DNA of 48,856 bases from assembly GCA_029250925.1 (NCBI GenBank), contig JAQXEH010000025.1, positions 1 through 48,856 of the forward strand, in the 5' to 3' direction. Position 1 is the stretch's first letter, and each line of letters opens with the position of its first letter. Shown piece after piece: positions 47,909 through 48,856 of this stretch. The DNA comes from Hellea sp. (GTDB lineage Bacteria > Pseudomonadota > Alphaproteobacteria > Caulobacterales > Maricaulaceae). The notes beneath the pieces are model-generated. The model ran no database searches. It had not been told where the DNA came from and saw only the letters and a program-made list of their open reading frames with translations. A program made the position numbers and the translations under genes.

Positions 47909-48451
47909 TTATTTTTTTTCAAGCCGATTTTTAATCAGCGCCCAAATAATTATTGCACCAAACATCTTTCCAGCAATCGACATACTAATATTTGGAATAG
48001 TCAGTTGTGCGTCTCTTATAAAGCTAGCGCCATAAAGAAAAGCTACTGTATCAACAGGGGCAGCCAGAGACGAAGAAAGTAATACTCGTGTCGAGAGTTT
48101 GTAGCTTGTTAATGTGAATAATGCATAATCAATAAGCTCTGATATTAAGAATGCTACACCGCTGGCAACTGCTAGCGCTCCGCCGCTGGTTACAAATGTC
48201 AGAAATAATGCAAGGCCCATTGCTATTAAAACTTCATGCCCTATTTCACGCTGAGAAAAATCTCTTGCCACTAATACTAGTCCAGTTACAATTGTGACTG
48301 GGTTGAAAGCCCAGTCTGGCACCCAAGGCAACTGAACCATTGGTGCCCATGTGAAACTCCAATTTATCAGCGGTATCAATATTATGTAGATTAAAGTGTA
48401 CTTTACATGAGAAAGGCTAAGCTTTCGGTTATTTATTTTAGTAGTTTTCAT
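47909..48451 (-). CDS. VUT-family (YhhQ/DUF165-like) transporter
   Basis: The 180-residue membrane protein has about five to six hydrophobic segments and family motifs VLVARDFSQREIGHEVLIAMG and ASGVAFLISELIDYALFTL, with APVDTVAFLYGA near the end. VUT-family members take up queuosine precursors or other vitamins in several bacteria, but the substrate here cannot be told. It sits on the opposite strand between thyA and folA. Its 3' end is 7 bases from the thyA stop, and its start is 43 bases from the folA start, so a shared divergent promoter region is likely. Confidence 0.8.
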   Translation of the reverse strand: MKTTKINNRKLSLSHVKYTLIYIILIPLINWSFTWAPMVQLPWVPDWAFNPVTIVTGLVLVARDFSQREIGHEVLIAMGLALFLTFVTSGGALAVASGVAFLISELIDYALFTLTSYKLSTRVLLSSSLAAPVDTVAFLYGASFIRDAQLTIPNISMSIAGKMFGAIIIWALIKNRLEKK

Positions 48452-48494
48452 AGTTTATGTATACGTGAATGAATTGTAAGTGTAACTAGTTTTT

Positions 48495-48856
48495 ATGTTG
48501 TCGAATCCTAAATTATCATTAATTGTAGCTAAATCTTTAAATGGAGTTATTGGCCTTAATGGAAACCTTCCCTGGCGGCTTTCTTCAGATTTGAAATTTT
48601 TTAAATCCACCACATTGGGCAAGCCAGTTCTGATGGGTAGAGTTACCTGGGAAAGTTTACCCTTTCCATTGCCTGGCCGACCTAATTTAGTTTTAACCAA
48701 TAATAAAAATTATTTAGCTGAAGGAGCTGAAATTTTTAACAGCGCAGACGAGATGATAGCTAGAGGCTATGAACTGGCTGGACAAATGAATGTAGATGAA
48801 GTTATGCTAATAGGAGGTGCAAAATTATATGCTTCTCAGATGAAGTACTGCGATCG
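48495..48856 (+). CDS. folA: Dihydrofolate reductase, 3'-truncated by window end
   Basis: The frame from ATG at 48495 runs to the window edge (120 complete codons, 5' part only). It shows LSLIVAKSLNGVIGLNGNLPW, the catalytic-type Asp D32 in SSDLKFF, the NADPH-binding VLMGRVTWESLP, GRPNLVLTNN and VMLIGGAKLY. DHFR reduces dihydrofolate made by ThyA. The gene continues beyond the window. No good ribosome binding site is seen before the ATG, so the start is less certain. Confidence 0.93.
   Translation, partial: MLSNPKLSLIVAKSLNGVIGLNGNLPWRLSSDLKFFKSTTLGKPVLMGRVTWESLPFPLPGRPNLVLTNNKNYLAEGAEIFNSADEMIARGYELAGQMNVDEVMLIGGAKLYASQMKYCD

Noticed and set aside
48455-48700. 81-residue minus-strand frame opposite folA
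   Set aside because: The plus strand clearly encodes DHFR motifs over the same bases.

Overview
The window looks like chromosomal DNA from a low-GC, probably marine alphaproteobacterium. Four things point that way: the ribosomal protein order and alphaproteobacterial-style proteins, a circularly permuted two-piece tmRNA gene, the SspB / fumC / RHH_4-type ribbon-helix-helix neighbourhood, and an AT-rich genome with short intergenic spaces. I cannot place it below class level. SAR116-like or other low-GC marine lineages are only guesses. I see no phage, insertion sequence, CRISPR array, rRNA or tRNA gene.

Region 1 (1-15.5 kb) is the long translation locus: tuf, the S10-spc-alpha series of ribosomal proteins, secY, adk, rpsM, rpsK, rpoA and rplQ, all on the plus strand. 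Intrinsic terminators follow tuf and rplQ. Structured non-coding stretches precede secY, rpsM and rpoA. The ribosomal protein L15 gene carries a long Lys/Ala/Pro repeat tail built partly by a perfect 33-bp tandem duplication.

Region 2 (15.6-25.5 kb) is a catabolic cluster. It encodes a two-subunit molybdenum hydroxylase of isoquinoline oxidoreductase type (Tat-exported large subunit plus 2Fe-2S subunit), a two-part sodium:solute symporter (DUF4212 plus SSS), acetyl-CoA synthetase and a ferredoxin-reductase-like flavoprotein. thiC follows without a TPP riboswitch. A coherent reading, which is inference, is periplasmic oxidation of an aldehyde or similar substrate to a short carboxylate, uptake by the symporter, and activation to an acyl-CoA.

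Region 3 (25.5-36.3 kb) has cspA with a structured leader, then a tightly packed trio (ArsM-like methyltransferase, lipoprotein esterase, PhzF-like isomerase). Next is a molybdenum cofactor set (moeA divergent from xdhC-mocA-like-moaD-moaE-moaB-moaC) that could supply the enzyme of region 2. An HSL-like esterase, a thiolase and a multifunctional-enzyme-type SDR follow.

Region 4 (36.3-44.5 kb) is mainly minus strand: aminopeptidase P, prmA, a UvrD/PcrA helicase, an RHH protein, fumC, sspB and the permuted ssrA gene. The tmRNA and its proteolysis adaptor are therefore neighbours. A 52-residue basic small protein gene lies on the plus strand between pepP and prmA.

Region 5 (44.7-48.9 kb) has a NAGS-type acetyltransferase with a degenerate kinase domain, an M14 carboxypeptidase, thyA, a VUT-family transporter on the minus strand, and the start of folA, cut by the window edge.
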